Shown here in pieces: positions 24,358 through 33,376 of a DNA stretch of 36,353 nt. The notes beneath the pieces were generated by a model. The model ran no database searches, was not told the origin of the DNA, and saw only the letters and a list, made by a program, of their open reading frames with translations. Origin of the DNA: an uncultured Clostridia bacterium (GTDB lineage: Bacteria; Bacillota_A; Clostridia; Christensenellales; Borkfalkiaceae); the NCBI GenBank assembly GCA_934292955.1, contig CAKQXZ010000019.1:1-36353 (forward strand). Direction: 5' to 3'. The translations under genes and the position numbers were made by a program. Numbering within the stretch: position 1 is the first letter of the stretch; every line of letters begins with the position of its first letter.

Positions 24358-26973
24358 TTACAGTTCGATATATTCGTAATCGGTGAACAGATAACTCGAA
24401 CCCTTTTCGGTAAAGAACGCGATATAGCCGCTTGTGTAGTCTTCTGCGTCCGTACAGGTCATAAACTCTTCGCCGTTAAGATATACGGTGATATTGCTGT
24501 TTTCACATCTGACGGTTACCCTTACCTGAGCTCCGTCGCCGAAAGACTGACCGGAAGGCGGTTTTGTTCCGCCGAGCTTGAGCTGTTCTTTGCCGTGCGA
24601 AGTTTTATAAAGGTTAACGAGATATTTGCCGATGCTTAAGTAATATCCGTCGAACTCGGTGCCGAGTTGCGTGGTTTTGTAATCCGTATGCGAGAAATCG
24701 TTCATTCTGAACAGAATTCCGCCCTGCGCTTCCTGCGAAACGATTTTTACGTTTACAGAGAATTCGTAGTTGGATATGCCGCGGCTGCCGGTAAGTATAA
24801 GCGTGCGGTCGTCTGCAGAGTTGGTCATAAGACCCGCCGCCGAGAAAGACGCTTTCGTGCCCACTTTCTGCGTGAATACGCTTGAGTTTTTATCGCGCAG
24901 CGAATCGGTTACCTGACCTAATTCGGTCGCGTTTTTACTTGTAGAGAAATTAAGAACGTCGAGCGTGCCGTCGAACACTCTGATCTTCAACGTATGAACG
25001 CCTTTATCTGCCGCAAATGCGCCTACGTTTACGTTGGCATAAGCCGCCGAGCCGAAGTCGAGATCTTCGGGTATTTCGGCTTTGATAATCTTATCGTTAT
25101 CGATAATAATTTCAAATATGCAGCCTTTACTCTGCGCGCCGACCGTTAAACTCAAAGAATAATCGTCGGTTTCGGGCGCGTCTACAAGATATTTAACCCA
25201 ATCTTCGGATTTTAATATCAGGGCGTAAGCGTCGTTTTCGGAAGAATATACGGTGCTTTCTTTTTCGCCCTGACGAACGCCGTCGCGTTTGACTTTTGCG
25301 TCCGCTATGCTGTAGCCGCGGTTTTCGCCTTTAAGATAGGCGTTTGCCGCAAAACTGCCCGTTAAATCTTTGACCGTTTCGAAATCGGAAGTGCCGAATG
25401 CGTCGTTATTAAGCTGTAAAGACGTTGCCGCCGCGCCGCCCGTAACGCCCGCATAACCGCCGCTTGCCGTTTTATCGGACGTTGTCATAAGCATGTTATC
25501 GTAATAAATCTGCGTTTTATGGCTTCCGTTTACAACCTTTACGGTGTGAATAGCGTTTGTATTGCTTGAAACGGCGACTTTTGCCGACGCGATTCTGGTC
25601 GTTTTGCCGTTTACCGTCTGCGAATAACCAAGGTCGGTTCCGTCGATTATAACGGACGAATAATTGTTTTCGTCGCTATAGCCGAACACCGCCGTACCCT
25701 TGCCGTTTTTAAGCGTGAAGTTGATTTCGGCCGTGTAAACGTTCTGCGTTTTCTGCGCGCTTAAATTAAAGTTGCCGCTGACCGTTAATTGTTCGCCCGA
25801 AGCGGTATAATCCGCCGCGCCGGGTTTGATTTTGGAATAGTTTCCGAGTCCGTCGGTTAAAACGTATGAGCCGTTGGTGAAATAACGGGTTAAGTTATAC
25901 TTACGAACGCTTGAAACCATTGTGTTGTCGTAGTTTATACGGTTTGCGTTGTGGTACGCCGTGTAAATTCCGTCGAGATCGGGACCGATTACGTTACTGC
26001 TGTGACCAAGCCCGCGATAGTTGGTAACCTGCTTAAGAGTACTTTTCGCGCCGTAACCTAAGGGCGATTCGTTATCGAGACCCGTGGAAATAAGCGTGGT
26101 GTTGTACCATTTTGACGATAAATCGCTGAACGGTAAGCCGCCTTTCGTGTAAGAATACGCGACTTTGTAGCCCGAACTGTCAACGTGGTTGCCCGTATAA
26201 GTAAGATAAGTAAAGCCGTTGCGCTTGAAATAGCCGGGACCTTCGGTCCATCCGTTAAGATTGGCGTTTTCGATTTTCTGCGTTTTACCTAAAACTACCT
26301 GCGCGCTGCCGTTACTTTCGGTAAAATCTATGGTACAGTAACCAAGTCCCCTGTATTCGTCGAGCGCGCTGAGAAAATATAACTGCCCGTCGTCGTGAAG
26401 ATAGAACGAACCGTCTATGCCCAAGCCCATATTGTTTGAAATCAGCGTGAACGGACCGTTGGGCTTATCGCTTCTGAAGAAATAATGCCCTTGACCGCGG
26501 CGCGATTCGCACATATAGAACCAGCCTTTGTAATAAACGACTTCGGGCGCAAACGCAATGTACGTTTCGGAAGATTCCGAACTGCTTTGCGGATCGTACG
26601 CCCAGCCGCTCCACGTCCAGTCGACCATATTATCGGACTCCCAGCAAGGGATTTTGCCCGAATATTTTTTGTTGCCGTTGAGCGACGTGTAAAGATAATA
26701 TTTACCGTCGAACCTGAACACGAACGGATCGCCTATATCGTAAACGTCGCCGTCGCCGTCGTAAAGTTCGACATAGTTGTTATATCTGTCGTAATTATCG
26801 TCGACAGAAAAAACTTGTTCGCCTTTGTCGGTCGCTACGCGGGTTGACGGATCGTATTGTTTTTTGGTGCCGCTGTCTTTGTTATCTCCCGTGCAGCCGC
26901 ACAAAAACACACCGCCCGCAAGTATTGCCGCGGCAAGCCCGAATATCCGTTTTTTATAGGTTTTGTTCTTCAT
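24358..26973 (-). CDS. GH43-type five-bladed-propeller glycosidase lipoprotein with C-terminal carbohydrate-binding-type domains
   Basis: An 871-residue exported protein. The signal peptide ends in LCGC (Cys27). About residues 60-380 form a GH43-like propeller; the likely inverting triad is Asp82 (IGDPFVFRFDGKYYLYTS), Asp187 (IDGSFYLHDDG) and Glu244 (TEGPGYFKRNG). Family members cleave arabinose or xylose linkages in hemicellulose. The rest appears to hold beta-sandwich modules: one of about 430-540, a CBM6/35-like stretch (DWVKYLVDAPETDDYSLSLTV) and a C-terminal concanavalin-like module ending in ILFRMND...YIEL. The frame is open to 27057, but AAAGGA upstream of the ATG at 26973 and the signal peptide fix the start. 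It likely trims side chains outside the cell, feeding the transporter genes downstream. Confidence 0.87.
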   Translation of the reverse strand: MKNKTYKKRIFGLAAAILAGGVFLCGCTGDNKDSGTKKQYDPSTRVATDKGEQVFSVDDNYDRYNNYVELYDGDGDVYDIGDPFVFRFDGKYYLYTSLNGNKKYSGKIPCWESDNMVDWTWSGWAYDPQSSSESSETYIAFAPEVVYYKGWFYMCESRRGQGHYFFRSDKPNGPFTLISNNMGLGIDGSFYLHDDGQLYFLSALDEYRGLGYCTIDFTESNGSAQVVLGKTQKIENANLNGWTEGPGYFKRNGFTYLTYTGNHVDSSGYKVAYSYTKGGLPFSDLSSKWYNTTLISTGLDNESPLGYGAKSTLKQVTNYRGLGHSSNVIGPDLDGIYTAYHNANRINYDNTMVSSVRKYNLTRYFTNGSYVLTDGLGNYSKIKPGAADYTASGEQLTVSGNFNLSAQKTQNVYTAEINFTLKNGKGTAVFGYSDENNYSSVIIDGTDLGYSQTVNGKTTRIASAKVAVSSNTNAIHTVKVVNGSHKTQIYYDNMLMTTSDKTASGGYAGVTGGAAATSLQLNNDAFGTSDFETVKDLTGSFAANAYLKGENRGYSIADAKVKRDGVRQGEKESTVYSSENDAYALILKSEDWVKYLVDAPETDDYSLSLTVGAQSKGCIFEIIIDNDKIIKAEIPEDLDFGSAAYANVNVGAFAADKGVHTLKIRVFDGTLDVLNFSTSKNATELGQVTDSLRDKNSSVFTQKVGTKASFSAAGLMTNSADDRTLILTGSRGISNYEFSVNVKIVSQEAQGGILFRMNDFSHTDYKTTQLGTEFDGYYLSIGKYLVNLYKTSHGKEQLKLGGTKPPSGQSFGDGAQVRVTVRCENSNITVYLNGEEFMTCTDAEDYTSGYIAFFTEKGSSYLFTDYEYIEL

Positions 26974-27020
26974 AAATCCCGTCCTTTCAGGTTTGTATTT
27001 CGTCTTGATAGTTTGGCAAA

Positions 27021-27059
27021 AGTTGCCGTATAAGTCGATTATCTCAACTTTCGGCAACT
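27021..27059 (-). repeat. Conserved-centre hairpin repeat, copy 5, terminator-like
   Basis: An 8-bp stem AGTTGCCG/CGGCAACT (27021-27028 with 27052-27059) encloses the core at 27025-27044, read on the minus strand as GATAATCGACTTATA. In the leftward transcript the stem is followed by TTTT and it lies about 20 bases after the stop codon of the 1495-residue lipoprotein gene. It therefore looks like an attenuator or terminator whose loop carries the conserved centre. Confidence 0.68.
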
Positions 27060-27075
27060 TCGCCTTTCAATTTTA

Positions 27076-30000
27076 TCAGTTTTCGCCTATAGCGTTTCCG
27101 CTTGCGTCGCAAAGTCCGCAGTTTACTAATTCGCCGCAGTCCGCGGTGCCGTTTTTATCGTCTATCTGACCGACTATCGAAGCCGTTACGATTTTACCGC
27201 CGACAGAAGTTTTAATTCCGTAAAGCGTAAGCGTGCTTGCAGCTTCGCCGTTGATAAGAGCTGTTTCAAGGCAGTAACTGTTTTCGACCTTTACTCTGCT
27301 TGCGCCCGCAATACCGCCGACCTGAGCCGAAGCGGTTACGTTACCGAAGTTCTTGCAGTTTGCAATGTAAGAGTTAGCCGCTTTTCTGGGAAGACCGGCA
27401 ATACCGCCTACCATAGTTTTTTCGGCAACTATATCGCCGTAGTTTTCGCAAGAATCGATTACTATAGTGGAGTTACTCGAACCCAATATACCGCCTACAA
27501 ATGCAAGCGATGCAGTGCAGGTACTTGTAACGTTTGCGTAGTTTTTGCAGTTTTTGATTGTGGTTGCGCCTGCCGCATTACCGATCAAGCCCGCAACGTT
27601 AGCCGCGCCGCCTTTTACCGAACCTTTAACGGTTACGTTTTCGATCGTGCATGCGGTGCCCTGCGTTTTGGTTATAAGACCGCCGACGGTAGCCGTGGTA
27701 TCGATCTTAACGCTTAAGGTAAGATTTTTAACGGTCGTACCCGAAGCGAATCCGATAAACGCCGCGGTTACGTTTTCTACCGAGAAGTTTTTACCGTCGA
27801 ATATACCCGAGAAAGTCTTATCTGCAGCATTACCGATAGAAGTCCACGCTTTGAAGTTAAGGTTAATGTTTTTGGTGAGAACGAAGTATTTACCGCTGAA
27901 TGCGTTGCCGCCGTTTACGCCTGCCGCAAGGAAAGCAAGGTCTGCTCCGCTGCTTAAAGCGTAAGGAGATTCTTCGGTGCCTTCGCCCGCGAAAGATTCG
28001 CTTACGGTAACGCCGTCCCAACCGAAACTTGCGGTAAGAGTTATTGCCGTTACTTCGCTGCCGAATACGGTGGTTTCGTCAACCAACTGTCCGTCCGCGG
28101 TAAGCCAGCCGCCGAACGCTTCTCCTGCCGCCGTTGCGGTAGCCGTGGGAAGTTCGCCTATTGCGGTGCCTGCATCTACAGACTTAGTTGCATTGCCGTC
28201 GATAGTTCCGCCGACCGTTTCAAAAGTGATAACGGTTTGCAGAACCCATTTTGCATGAAGTTCTACCGTAGAAGCTGTGAAAGTGCTTTCTTCGGTGATT
28301 TTATTCTCGTCTACGTCAAGCCAGCCGTCGAAACGATAGCCCGCTTTTGCGGCGGGAACAGGAAGTTCGCCTATCGCGGTGCCGACTTCGAGTTCTCTGC
28401 TTGTAACGGTATTGCCGTCGGATACAAAGTTAACGGTTGATTTTTGCGCTTGTTTTTCGTAATGAGCAACAAGCACGGTATCGGCTTCGTAAACGTCGTC
28501 TGCCGTAACGCGGGTTTCGCCGTTGAACCAGCCGAGGAAGGTGTAACCTTCTTTTTCGGGAGTACCGAGCGCGCCTTCCGCGAGTTTGCCGCCCTTATCT
28601 ATAACGATAGCGGTTTCACCGTTATATTCGCCGCCGTCGGGGTTAACGGTTACGGTAACCTGTTCGACGTATCTTGCTATAAGTTTAACGGTGTGAGCGG
28701 GTCCGTGGAATACGGTGCTTTCGGTAACCTTTTCGTAATCGGTGGTCTGTTCGTCGCCTTCGCCTTTAACGACTACGAGATCCCAATAAGCGAATCTGCA
28801 GCCTGCTTTTACGGGAACGGGCAACTGTTCTGAAACTGCCTTTTCGGCAACAAGTTCTATAGTGGTTTCGCCTTCGAGCGTTCCGCCGCCAAGGTCGAGT
28901 TCCGCAGTGATTTTAACTTCTATTACTTTGCCGTCTTCGTCGCAAAGTCCGCCGCCTGTTCTCTTTGCAGCCGCGCTTTCGAGTCTGCCGGTGATCGCGC
29001 CGATGAATGCATTCGCTTCGCCGTCGAGAATTAAATCTTTCGCTTCGGTTCCGTTTATCTGAGCGGTTGCGAGAACGTAGCTGTTTTCTACAACGTAACG
29101 GTTGCCGCCGACGATACCGCCGACCTGAACGCCGCCCGTGATATCGCCGTAGTTATAGCAGCCCGTAACCTTGGTGTCTACCTTGCACTCACGGAATAGA
29201 CCTACGATACCGCCGTCAAACGTGCCGTTACCGCTTACTTTTCCGTAGTTGGTGCAGTTTTCGATAAGAATTAACTGACTTACCGTCGCACCGACGATAC
29301 CGCCTGCCATGTTGTTGCCGGTAAACTGAGCGTTGATAGTCGCATAGTTTACGCAATTTTTTATAACGATTATATCGTCGCCGTTTTTGTAAGTTGCGCC
29401 CGCGATGCCGCCGAGTTCTGCCGCGCCGCCGGTAAGGCTACCCTTAACGGTAACGTTTTCTATAGTGGTTCCGCTCTGAACCTGACCCGCGAGCAAGCCG
29501 TTGGTGCCTTTTGCGCCGATAACGTTGCCTTCAAGGGTAAGGTTCTTGACGGTTGCTTTGTAGAGTACGGCAAACATACCGAGATAGTTATTGCCTTCTA
29601 CGTTAACGCCTGTAATCGTCTTGTTGTTGCCGTCGAAATAACCGGAGAACGGTTTTTTGCTGCCGCCGATAACGGTGAACGCGCCGCTTACGGTAATGTC
29701 GTTTTCAAGTCTTAAATAGTAGCCCGCAAGAGTTTCGCCGTCGAGTACGAATTCGGCAAACTTTGCAAGGTCTGCTTCGGACTTTACAAGGAAGGGCGAT
29801 TCTTCGGTTCCTTCGCCTTCAAGGAATACTTTCTTAGTTGCTTTGGCGTAAACGGTAAGAACGGGTTGTTCGGTGTCTGCGCCTTCGATATTCGCTTTTG
29901 CGGTATCGATATTTTCAAAGTTGACTACGTTGACGCATTCGGCTTCGTAATACCAGTTGCCGTCGAACTGCATCATCGTGTATGAAAGTTCGGGAAGAAG

Positions 30001-31563
30001 TATTTCGTTGCCTTCGTACCAACCGGTAACGTCGGCAACTGCATAACCGTCTATACCCGTGTTGAATTTAACGGTGTAAGGCTTAGCGCCTTCTTTTCTC
30101 CACTGCGCGACCGCATTGATATTGTACATATCGGCGGTAACAACCGTTTCGGCAGTGAGTTCTTTCTTTTCGCCGGTCATGTAATCGGTATAGAACCAAC
30201 CCGAGAACACATAACCTGCGCGGGTTGCGACGGGCAGATCGGTCATAGCCGAACCAAACTCGTAAGACTTGGTTTCAAGAACGTCTTCGCCTGCCTGAGC
30301 ATAGAACTTAACGTTTGCGTCGCCCGCTTTCTTAACCGAGATATTACTGTATTTAACGCCTTTGGTCTTAGCGCGCAAACCGACTAAATTACCCGTATGT
30401 TTTTCAGAGAATACAGAGTCTTTCAGATTATTGATTTCGGTGTATCTGATTGGTCTTTCGCCCGTGGTGAAGCAAACGTATTCGACACCGTCGATACCGA
30501 CATAGAAGCTGACTTTGGTCTTGCCGTCTACGGTTTCTTCAACTCTTCTGAAAGTAAGAGTGAAGGTTGCTTCTTCGTTGCTTTCCTGATAAGCGAGCAT
30601 CTTCTTTTCGTAAGGCGTGCCTTTAAGAAGTTCGCCGCCAAGTCTGTAACGAGCGATAAGCGATGCCGCGGTCGTAGAGCCGTTCGCGTCTACGTCGCCC
30701 CAGAATTCGATTGCGCCGTTGCATTTGCTCGGAGCCGAAATGAACATTGTCACATAGGGCGCGCCGATAAACGTGGTGCCTGCGTCGTCGAATGCGGTTG
30801 CGCTAAATACGGGGCCGCAGTCGTCGGTATAAGTACTCCAGTCGGCGGGAAGAGTCATGTCGACCGAGTAAATTTCGCCGTCGTTGAGAGTGTAATCGCG
30901 GAAACGGGTCTGCGTGGTTACTCCGTTCGTGCCGGTGGGAACATAATATCCGTCGTCGGTAAGTTCGAAACGAGTGTTAACGCCCGTGTCGTAAATAGCG
31001 AACAGATATACGTCTACAGCTTCCATTGCGAAAGTTTCGCCGACCTTATCGTTGGTGTTGGTGAACGCCCATGCCACGAATTTGCACGTTGCGGTACCGA
31101 CTACTCTGTCTTCGGGAACGGGAAGATCGGCAGTTACTACCGTGGTGCCGTATGCGTATTCGATCGGGTCGATAACCTGCGAAGTGCGGGTATCGAAATA
31201 AATCTTATGCATGTTGCTCCAACCCGCGTAAAGGGTTATGGTGCCGTTTTTGGCATAAGACGTATCAAGCGTTTTATCCGCTTTTTTTGTGCATTCCGAA
31301 TCGTAATACCAACCCGTGAACGTGTAACCGTACATATTGGGGTCGCTGCCGATGCTGGGCGTAGGCAGATAGAACTTGCCGCCTACGGTATACTTTCCGT
31401 TTTTAACGGCTGCGCCGCCCTGCGAATCGTAAACTACCGTATAACTTGCGTTATCTCTGCCGTCGTCTTTCTTGCAGCCGCTTACAAACAGCGCGGAAGA
31501 CACCAGCAGACAACAAAGGAGCGCGATAGCGACTATCGCTCTTGATGATGCTTTTTTAATCAT
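27076..31563 (-). CDS. Large surface lipoprotein with InlB, LamG-like and GLUG repeat regions
   Basis: A 1495-residue exported lipoprotein (lipobox FVSGC, Cys30). InlB B-repeat-like domains lie near the N-terminus (TVVYDSQGGAAVKNGKYTVGG, GYTFTGWYYDSECTK) and again at about 410-580 and 880-1180. About 170-410 is a LamG/concanavalin-like region (MTLPADWSTYTDDCGPVFSA, NISVKKAGDANVKFY). Two GLUG-type beta-helix regions at about 588-855 and 1193-1495 carry repeats such as GGIAGATYKNGD and IENCTNYGKVSG. It is probably an adhesin or glycan-binding surface protein. It heads the polysaccharide locus: its promoter lies about 90 bases upstream and the GH43-type gene follows in the same direction. GGGAGG precedes the ATG. 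No catalytic motif is visible. Confidence 0.87.
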   Translation of the reverse strand: MIKKASSRAIVAIALLCCLLVSSALFVSGCKKDDGRDNASYTVVYDSQGGAAVKNGKYTVGGKFYLPTPSIGSDPNMYGYTFTGWYYDSECTKKADKTLDTSYAKNGTITLYAGWSNMHKIYFDTRTSQVIDPIEYAYGTTVVTADLPVPEDRVVGTATCKFVAWAFTNTNDKVGETFAMEAVDVYLFAIYDTGVNTRFELTDDGYYVPTGTNGVTTQTRFRDYTLNDGEIYSVDMTLPADWSTYTDDCGPVFSATAFDDAGTTFIGAPYVTMFISAPSKCNGAIEFWGDVDANGSTTAASLIARYRLGGELLKGTPYEKKMLAYQESNEEATFTLTFRRVEETVDGKTKVSFYVGIDGVEYVCFTTGERPIRYTEINNLKDSVFSEKHTGNLVGLRAKTKGVKYSNISVKKAGDANVKFYAQAGEDVLETKSYEFGSAMTDLPVATRAGYVFSGWFYTDYMTGEKKELTAETVVTADMYNINAVAQWRKEGAKPYTVKFNTGIDGYAVADVTGWYEGNEILLPELSYTMMQFDGNWYYEAECVNVVNFENIDTAKANIEGADTEQPVLTVYAKATKKVFLEGEGTEESPFLVKSEADLAKFAEFVLDGETLAGYYLRLENDITVSGAFTVIGGSKKPFSGYFDGNNKTITGVNVEGNNYLGMFAVLYKATVKNLTLEGNVIGAKGTNGLLAGQVQSGTTIENVTVKGSLTGGAAELGGIAGATYKNGDDIIVIKNCVNYATINAQFTGNNMAGGIVGATVSQLILIENCTNYGKVSGNGTFDGGIVGLFRECKVDTKVTGCYNYGDITGGVQVGGIVGGNRYVVENSYVLATAQINGTEAKDLILDGEANAFIGAITGRLESAAAKRTGGGLCDEDGKVIEVKITAELDLGGGTLEGETTIELVAEKAVSEQLPVPVKAGCRFAYWDLVVVKGEGDEQTTDYEKVTESTVFHGPAHTVKLIARYVEQVTVTVNPDGGEYNGETAIVIDKGGKLAEGALGTPEKEGYTFLGWFNGETRVTADDVYEADTVLVAHYEKQAQKSTVNFVSDGNTVTSRELEVGTAIGELPVPAAKAGYRFDGWLDVDENKITEESTFTASTVELHAKWVLQTVITFETVGGTIDGNATKSVDAGTAIGELPTATATAAGEAFGGWLTADGQLVDETTVFGSEVTAITLTASFGWDGVTVSESFAGEGTEESPYALSSGADLAFLAAGVNGGNAFSGKYFVLTKNINLNFKAWTSIGNAADKTFSGIFDGKNFSVENVTAAFIGFASGTTVKNLTLSVKIDTTATVGGLITKTQGTACTIENVTVKGSVKGGAANVAGLIGNAAGATTIKNCKNYANVTSTCTASLAFVGGILGSSNSTIVIDSCENYGDIVAEKTMVGGIAGLPRKAANSYIANCKNFGNVTASAQVGGIAGASRVKVENSYCLETALINGEAASTLTLYGIKTSVGGKIVTASIVGQIDDKNGTADCGELVNCGLCDASGNAIGEN

Positions 31564-31655
31564 ATTTCCTCCCGATTTTTACGCCGAATCGAAACGGTAA
31601 AATTGCGGCTTTTTTCAAAACCGAAACCGCTATACTTCGGCTTATTCTCAAGCGC

Positions 31656-31684
31656 ATTATATCACGCAAGCGACACCATTACAA
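31656..31684 (-). promoter_or_regulatory. Sigma-A promoter of the GLUG/InlB lipoprotein gene
   Basis: Reading leftward: TTGTAA (31684-31679), 17 bases, TATAAT (31661-31656). The -35 belongs to AATTTTGTCTTGTAA, shared with the regulator and DUF5107 promoters. The leader of about 85 bases can fold locally (GCCGAA with TTCGGC). Confidence 0.8.
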
Positions 31685-31819
31685 GACAAAATTTTTTGCT
31701 AATTCTGCATAAAAAATAGTACCCGCAAACGAATAAATACGCGCTTTTATGTAAATCGGTCGGCTGTAAAAAAACGACAACGAAAAATAATTGGTTTTGT
31801 ATATCCTCTTATGTGTTTC

Positions 31820-32830
31820 TTATATATCTTCGATTTCGGCAGCGATGGAAGAATCGATTGCGCCTTCCGCCGCAGAATAAAACGCAAGATTTTTATCGTA
31901 TAATTCGACGGCGTTTTTTATCCACAGCGCCATTGCGATTTCTTCTTCCGAAAAACGGCAGCCGATAAAGGGGTTTTCAAACAGAACAGCGCCGTCGCAG
32001 ACCAATTTATCGAGTTCTACGGCGTGCAGACTGCAATCGGTTCCGCTGTAAACGGGAACAATTTCAAACGGCACGTCGATATTGTTTTCGTTAAGCCTGA
32101 AACCGCGCCCGTCGATACACTCGCCCGCCGTGCCTTTTATTGAAAAACGCTCGCTTCTCAGCGTTGAAAAATACTGCGCATGCGAAAAATCGTAAATGGC
32201 GCGGCGATCGCCGAAATCGAGTAAAGCGATTACCCTTTTGTGATTTTTAAGTTCCGCCGCCATTTTGCCGTTTCGCCCGTCGCATTCGTAGTATTCGTCG
32301 TTTATAACCGTTTTAGTTACGGCGGGCATATTATTTTCGGTCTTCAAAAACGCACGGACGAGAGCTGCGGCGTGGTATGAATGACAGCACGAAACTTCTG
32401 CCGTGTGAACTTTTCCGAAATACCCTTTTTCGGCAAGTTTTTTTGCCGCGATACAACGCGGGCGCAAAGGATACTGTTCGGTAATCTGAAAACGTTTGTC
32501 GTTATATTTTTTTAAGGTTTTGCGCTCTTCGTCGGTAAAGCCCGCAGGCGTTTCGCAAAAAACGGAAAAACCGCGCCCGAGCAATTCTTCGGCAATCTGC
32601 GTATTGCTCGCCTTGTTTACGCAAAGCAGAACATGATCGGCTTTTTCAATTTCTTTAACAGCATTGATTATGCGCACATGCGGGTACATATTTTTAATAA
32701 CTTCTGCCTTTTCGGCGTTTCGGCAGACAATTTCGCTTAAAGTTACGCCCGGCATTTTGTCTATTATGTTGTACCATGAGAACGCGCGCCATCCTGCGCC
32801 GACTACGGCAATATTTTTGTTGTTTTCCAT
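31820..32830 (-). CDS. Gfo/Idh/MocA-family oxidoreductase-like protein, ETP in place of EKP
   Basis: A 336-residue protein with an N-terminal Rossmann fold (IAVVGAGWRA at residues 7-16) and a C-terminal alpha/beta domain of the Gfo/Idh/MocA type, acting on sugars or sugar-like substrates with NAD(P). The family's EKP motif, whose Lys is usually needed for catalysis or cofactor contact, reads CETPAGF here (Glu93-Thr94-Pro95). The lysine is absent, so the protein may be inactive, use another residue or act as a binding protein. The ATG at 32830 is preferred over the longer frame to 32875: AGAGGA lies about nine bases upstream and it starts at the natural Rossmann beginning. It is monocistronic with its own consensus promoter. 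Confidence 0.8.
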   Translation of the reverse strand: MENNKNIAVVGAGWRAFSWYNIIDKMPGVTLSEIVCRNAEKAEVIKNMYPHVRIINAVKEIEKADHVLLCVNKASNTQIAEELLGRGFSVFCETPAGFTDEERKTLKKYNDKRFQITEQYPLRPRCIAAKKLAEKGYFGKVHTAEVSCCHSYHAAALVRAFLKTENNMPAVTKTVINDEYYECDGRNGKMAAELKNHKRVIALLDFGDRRAIYDFSHAQYFSTLRSERFSIKGTAGECIDGRGFRLNENNIDVPFEIVPVYSGTDCSLHAVELDKLVCDGAVLFENPFIGCRFSEEEIAMALWIKNAVELYDKNLAFYSAAEGAIDSSIAAEIEDI

Positions 32831-32935
32831 TATCTTTTTTCCTCTTTCAGATGTATTTTCGGCGCGATAGTTCAAGTTATAAATATAAGTCGCATAATTT
32901 TGCGCTTATTGCCCTATCAATTTTACACCCGACGT

Positions 32936-32964
32936 ATTATAACAAAAGAGCAACGCGCTGTCAA
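32936..32964 (-). promoter_or_regulatory. Consensus sigma-A promoter of the oxidoreductase-like gene
   Basis: Reading leftward: TTGACA (32964-32959), 17 bases, TATAAT (32941-32936), an exact consensus. It is preceded by TTCGGTCTTG, the same GTCTTG element as at other promoters here. The leader is about 100 bases. The 337-base gap to the tRNA-Val gene otherwise holds only the terminators listed. Confidence 0.88.
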
Positions 32965-33044
32965 GACCGAATTTTTGATTTGTTTTGCATAAAAAGTTAT
33001 TCTTTTGACGAAAAAAACTGCGTTTACCGTGTTTTATAACATAG

Positions 33045-33080
33045 AAAAACGCCTGAGCGGATTTAATTGCCAGGGCGTTT
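33045..33080 (-). terminator. Second intrinsic terminator downstream of tRNA-Val
   Basis: In the leftward transcript AAACGCC and GGCGTTT pair across a 20-base loop and are followed by TTCT. It lies about 80 bases past the first tRNA-Val terminator and would catch read-through before the oxidoreductase promoter. Confidence 0.6.
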
Positions 33081-33135
33081 GAAAAATTATGCGGATATTA
33101 TGCAAAAAAGCAGAATTTAACGCTCCATAAAACAC

Positions 33136-33163
33136 AAAAACACACAACAAAGTGTGTGTTTTT
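33136..33163 (-). terminator. Intrinsic terminator of tRNA-Val
   Basis: An 11-bp inverted repeat (AAAAACACACA/TGTGTGTTTTT) with a 6-base loop just after the tRNA 3' end; the leftward transcript continues with a T-rich tract. Confidence 0.82.
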
Positions 33164-33167
33164 GATA

Positions 33168-33244
33168 TGGTGAAGATAGTTGGGCTCGAACCAACGACCT
33201 CATGCATGTGAAGCATGCGCTCTGACCGACTGAGCTATACCTCC
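33168..33244 (-). tRNA. tRNA-Val (anticodon CAC)
   Basis: A 77-base cloverleaf on the minus strand with encoded CCA. The acceptor GGAGGTA pairs with TATCTTC (two G.T pairs). The D arm carries GCTCAGTCGGTCAGAGC. The anticodon stem CATGC/GCATG holds a loop TTCACAT, with T33 and anticodon CAC, which reads the valine codon GTG. The T arm is GTTGG-TTCGAGC-CCAAC. A promoter and a terminator flank it. Confidence 0.95.
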
Positions 33245-33260
33245 GTTAGCGACAATTGTT

Positions 33261-33289
33261 ATTTTACCATATCCCCGGTGTTTTGACAA
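33261..33289 (-). promoter_or_regulatory. Sigma-A promoter of tRNA-Val
   Basis: Reading leftward: TTGTCA (33289-33284), 17 bases, TAAAAT (33266-33261). The start point would lie about ten bases before the mature tRNA end. Confidence 0.7.
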
Positions 33290-33329
33290 ATCTTTTTTAA
33301 TAAAAAATGAAAAAACGTCTGAATTTGAA

Positions 33330-33358
33330 TTGCATTACCGAAAAATATGTGCTATAAT
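33330..33358 (+). promoter_or_regulatory. Sigma-A promoter of tRNA-Pro
   Basis: TTGCAT (33330-33335), 17 bases, TATAAT (33353-33358) on the plus strand, about 20 bases before the tRNA. It is divergent from the tRNA-Val promoter. Confidence 0.8.
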
Positions 33359-33376
33359 CCTTCCGTTAAATGCGAT

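Noticed and set aside
30397..31545. Plus-strand open frame of 382 codons
   Set aside because: Antisense to the GLUG/InlB lipoprotein signal peptide and first domains; no start signal or recognisable motif.
33034..33216. Small minus-strand open frame over tRNA-Val
   Set aside because: It reads through a tRNA and its terminators, so coding is unlikely.
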